A stretch of 64,000 nt of DNA from Dipylidium caninum (Eukaryota > Platyhelminthes > Cestoda > Cyclophyllidea > Dipylidiidae). The notes beneath the pieces are model-generated. The model was not told where the DNA came from. It was given only the letters and a program-made list of their open reading frames with translations, and searched no databases. Made by a program: the position numbers and the translations under genes. This document shows positions 60,721 to 64,000 of the stretch, one piece after another. The stretch is from NCBI GenBank assembly GCA_017562135.1, contig QEYB01001642.1, positions 682,001 to 746,000 on the forward strand. The letters run 5' to 3'. Every line of letters starts with the position of its first letter. Position 1 is the stretch's first letter.

Positions 60721-63700
60721 CTTAAGAGGAAGAATAGTTAATGGAGGGCCAATTTTGAGAACCCAGATGTGTGTTCATGTGTGTGCTGGCATACACATAC
60801 CTAAAGTTTTTCTCGAAAGTGAATGATCGACCATATGAGCACTAAACAAAAACACTCTGAATCTAACATGCTTAGTGGAGATTTGTCGCAGTCGCAAAAT
60901 ACACAAGATGCTAAAAACAGGGGAGGATAGCATGGATGAGAAGGAGGAGGAGGGGGGGAGTGGGGAATGGAAGGAGGGAGGGTGAGTGGGCAGAACAAAT
61001 TACCATCGACCAAGGCCGCCTGCGAGATGATCAGTTGACCAGGCCCAATAAGAACGAGCCCGGGCCTGAGCAATGATTTCTTAACACCGGTAATCTTGTT
61101 TTATGACTCTAGTGCATTAACCACATTGATGTACTGGGGAAACTTTTAGTAGGATAATCTTCGCTCAGCAAATTCCGAAAATGCAATCATTTGACCGAAG
61201 GAGCACATGGTCAACCAAGAAAGAAAACTAGTTTGGTCCACCGAATAACTTAGAGACACCCTTTCGAGGCGATAATGGATAAGGAAGATGAAAAGTGTTA
61301 AATAATGGGTTCTGTACGTGAACAGCAGCAGTGGACCCCATTGCCGTACGGCGGGTAGAGCAAAATGACGGTGCAGCGCTGCTTTGGTGTGGGGGATCCC
61401 AAGACCCCGGAAATAAGGGTGCCGCTATGAACGATGTACGACGGTCGAAAAACGAATGTTCAAATCACACAGAATACCTTAGTACGCAATGTGGGAGGCT
61501 TGTGACGTTAGGCAAAATATTACCAGATGAAGCCCCTTCGAAATAATCTAACGTATCAAGACCCTTGCCAAAAACATCGCCTGTCCAAAAACAAACGAGC
61601 CCTTCACTAAGCCAGCAGATAAAGGAAAGGATATCGGGAATATGACTCGCATCTCCAAAAATGCAGTCTTTTCAACTTAGCTCAAGATTTAGAAGATCAC
61701 AACAGCACTACGGTTCACGACTTATCAAGTTTGCCTATCTAGCATCTGGGGTAGTTATATTTGGTTCCGCATTCAGAATAACTGCGAAGGCAAATGTTTG
61801 GCACTATGAAAAGCCAATCGCATAAAACTTTATCCATGTAAAACTAATAGGCGCCGCAGCGGTCACCGCCCTCATCCTGCCTCTTCTTCTCGAGGTGGCA
61901 ATTCTTACAAAAAAATTGCAGGTAGGAATGGCATGTCACTCAGATGTGATCGACGGCCGCATTTCCCGTATTCGCAGATTCCAGGGTAAACAAAGTAGTG
62001 CGGCAACTCTGTACATTAGATAACTTGACAAAGATAAACACACACACACAAGAGAGAGATAAAAGCAAAATTGCGTATAAACAGAATCGATTAATAACCC
62101 ATGTGGCATTTTTATTAGTTGCCACAGTAGATATTAGCCATAACAATTCCCTAACATTGAAAGGTTATACGTGGATAGAGGGTTAGAGTGAGTGAAGCTT
62201 CCTCCTTAATTGTGAAAGAAGAATAAAATCATCTATTATATGAAACAGCAGGATTCAAATAAAAGATCAAGAACAATAGAGAGTCAAGTGAAAGAATAGT
62301 CAAAATGGACAATATAGGAAACCAAATGAGTTAACAATTTTCAAAATTTTAAGAAACTACGAGGAAAATGGGGGAAGGCATGATAGAGCAAAACTGTCGA
62401 TGTTCAGCAAAATTTAACAAAGCTAAAACGACTCATATAATACCTGAAGGGTATTATAATGCTGTAAAAAATAGTTAGACGCAAGAACAAGTTCTGCAAG
62501 ATACTCATAATAAAGTTAGTCTCAAGGCTTGAGAATCAGATCGGAGAATTTGAAAACAGGATTATTTGGTAATATGAGGGTAGACATGGGAACGAAAGCA
62601 AAAAATAATTTTTCGAAGGCATCAATAAGAACATCACTCAAGAGGACCAATGATGAAGAGTCATCAGGGAATTGCAGGAGATAGTCAAACCAGATACAAA
62701 TTTGAGAAAGACAAGACATTAATAGGTTGAAATAATTACGTAAAGAGCGGAACGAGCACATAAAGTGTGACATAAACGGCATACTGTTTATTATTCCACC
62801 AAAGGTAACCAAGACACTAGGAGTCCTCGAATCTGTAACACGACAAGTGTGACCAAATTGTAGCCGAGCGCCAAAGCAATTCTGACAAGTCAAATAGTCA
62901 AGGAAACTTAACATTACAACCACTATGAACAGATTTCGAAGTGATATTTTGAACCTAATGATAATTACGCTACCTGAAACTCAGATGGAGTGGATGCAAA
63001 AATAAATGGCAGAAAAAATGCGACAATAAAAGTAAATTTAATAATTTTTCATACATGAATAAACTGAGTATGAGTTAGCGCATTGTGCATTTACTCTAAG
63101 CTTACAGAGAGTTGTAACCTTCCGCTTGCTGGTAGACTAATAAAAGGAAGTCACTGCCATCTCTCGGGTTGAGCGAAGAGAAAGTACCTCATTGACATGA
63201 TATGCAACTACTAGATAAATAGCATTTAAGATTTGGGACTGCGGTACGTGGAACTATAGAACAAGTTACTAAAATAAATCAACTTAAAAATCCAACTCCG
63301 CTTATAGCTCCAACTCTTCTAGCTTACACGACTCGCCTGCATCTAGCTGTCTTATTGTCCACTGAAAGAATGGACTATAAAACTGGGTATTACACAGAGG
63401 TTGGTCTGGGCCCAAGGTGAACCATGATGTGGACTCCTTGGGCCGATAAAAGCAACCAACACAGCACAGAAGATGTACCGCATTCAGACATATTTCAAAA
63501 CATGGAAGGTAGTCACTATGAGTAGAAGTATTAAACTAATAAATGCGTGTTTACAAAAATTCAAAAAAGACCAAAGGTAAAGATGACTACGCAAATAGGA
63601 AAAAAAGAGGGTTTTAGGAAGAGACTGATGATCCAAAGAAAGTAATCAAACTTCAAATTAAACATTCATGATGTAAATTAACCCAACCATTGGCGGTGCG

Positions 63701-64000
63701 CCCTGCTGGATAGATATACTGAATACACTAAAACCAATCAGAATTTTATCACACACACACCCGCCCCATCACCAGTGGTGGGGTGTAAAGAAATAATCTG
63801 TGCAAAAGCGCAGCTGCAACATGTGGTAATGTAATTCTCCATTGTAGGATTGCGTGAAGGAGGGGAGAGGACTGGCGAAGAGAAAGACGGCGCATGAGTC
63901 ATGCGTTGTTTCCACTGGCTCACACCTACCAGCAGCGCACGCCTGAGACCAAGGCAAGCACTGTCCTCAAATTGACCCCAACGAGACATGCACACACGCA
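60721..64000 (-). other. Probable 5' intron of the SSBP-type gene
   Basis: Because the first LUFS exons must lie upstream, this right end is most likely intron. A short AC repeat is near 62038-62050. The 133-aa frame at 62522-62923 (minus) and the one near 60801-61073 (minus) have no motif I can place. Confidence 0.4.

Noticed and set aside
62522..62923. 133-aa minus-strand frame with hydrophobic stretches
   Set aside because: No family motif, no fitting splice sites to the SSBP-type gene; likely chance in AT-rich intron.

Overview
The window is nuclear DNA of an animal. Genes are split by spliceosomal introns with GT-AG ends, and many introns are extremely short (about 29-43 nt). Together with compact, mostly alternating-strand gene order, moderately AT-rich intergenic DNA and metazoan-only genes (SSBP/LDB-partner family, NudE, a TALE-like homeobox gene), this suggests a flatworm, probably a tapeworm. 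The species assignment is inference. All gene models were assembled by eye from splice sites, reading-frame continuity and remembered family motifs; no search was run.

Layout, left to right. 1.0-1.5 kb: decayed mariner transposase. About 2.0-5.0 kb, minus: exons of a Rab3 GTPase-activating protein catalytic subunit (RAB3GAP1-like). 6.56-6.77 kb, plus: a possible 60-aa two-helix protein resembling COX20. 9.1-12.5 kb, minus: complete neutral sphingomyelinase (SMPD2). 14.0-17.1 kb, plus: NudE/NDEL1 dynein regulator. 17.65-18.9 kb, minus: Fcf2-domain pre-rRNA processing factor (DNTTIP2-like). 20.1-20.9 kb, plus: dCMP deaminase. 21.8-24.45 kb, minus: PRMT7. 24.5-28.2 kb: intergenic with simple repeats. 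28.2-33.4 kb, minus: transportin-1, 14 exons. 34.1-48.0 kb, plus: a long zinc-finger plus TALE-like homeodomain transcription factor whose introns hold most of the window's microsatellites and CpG-rich DNA. 52.5-53.9 kb, plus: mRNA cap guanine-N7 methyltransferase (RNMT). 54.9 kb to beyond the right edge, minus: SSBP-type (LUFS domain) transcription cofactor lacking its first exons here.

The genes are mainly housekeeping (membrane traffic, sphingolipid turnover, dynein transport, ribosome assembly, nucleotide supply, arginine and cap methylation, nuclear import), with two developmental regulators at the right. I see no operon and no obvious shared pathway; neighbours look independent, several in convergent or divergent pairs.

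Main points for a second look: the mini-intron class, including 36-nt introns that keep the frame open (dCMP deaminase, transportin); the zinc-finger/TALE-like combination; a possible small hidden gene at 6.56 kb; and three places in conserved genes (RNMT, PRMT7, transportin) where the frame slips by one base, which may be consensus errors or real lesions.
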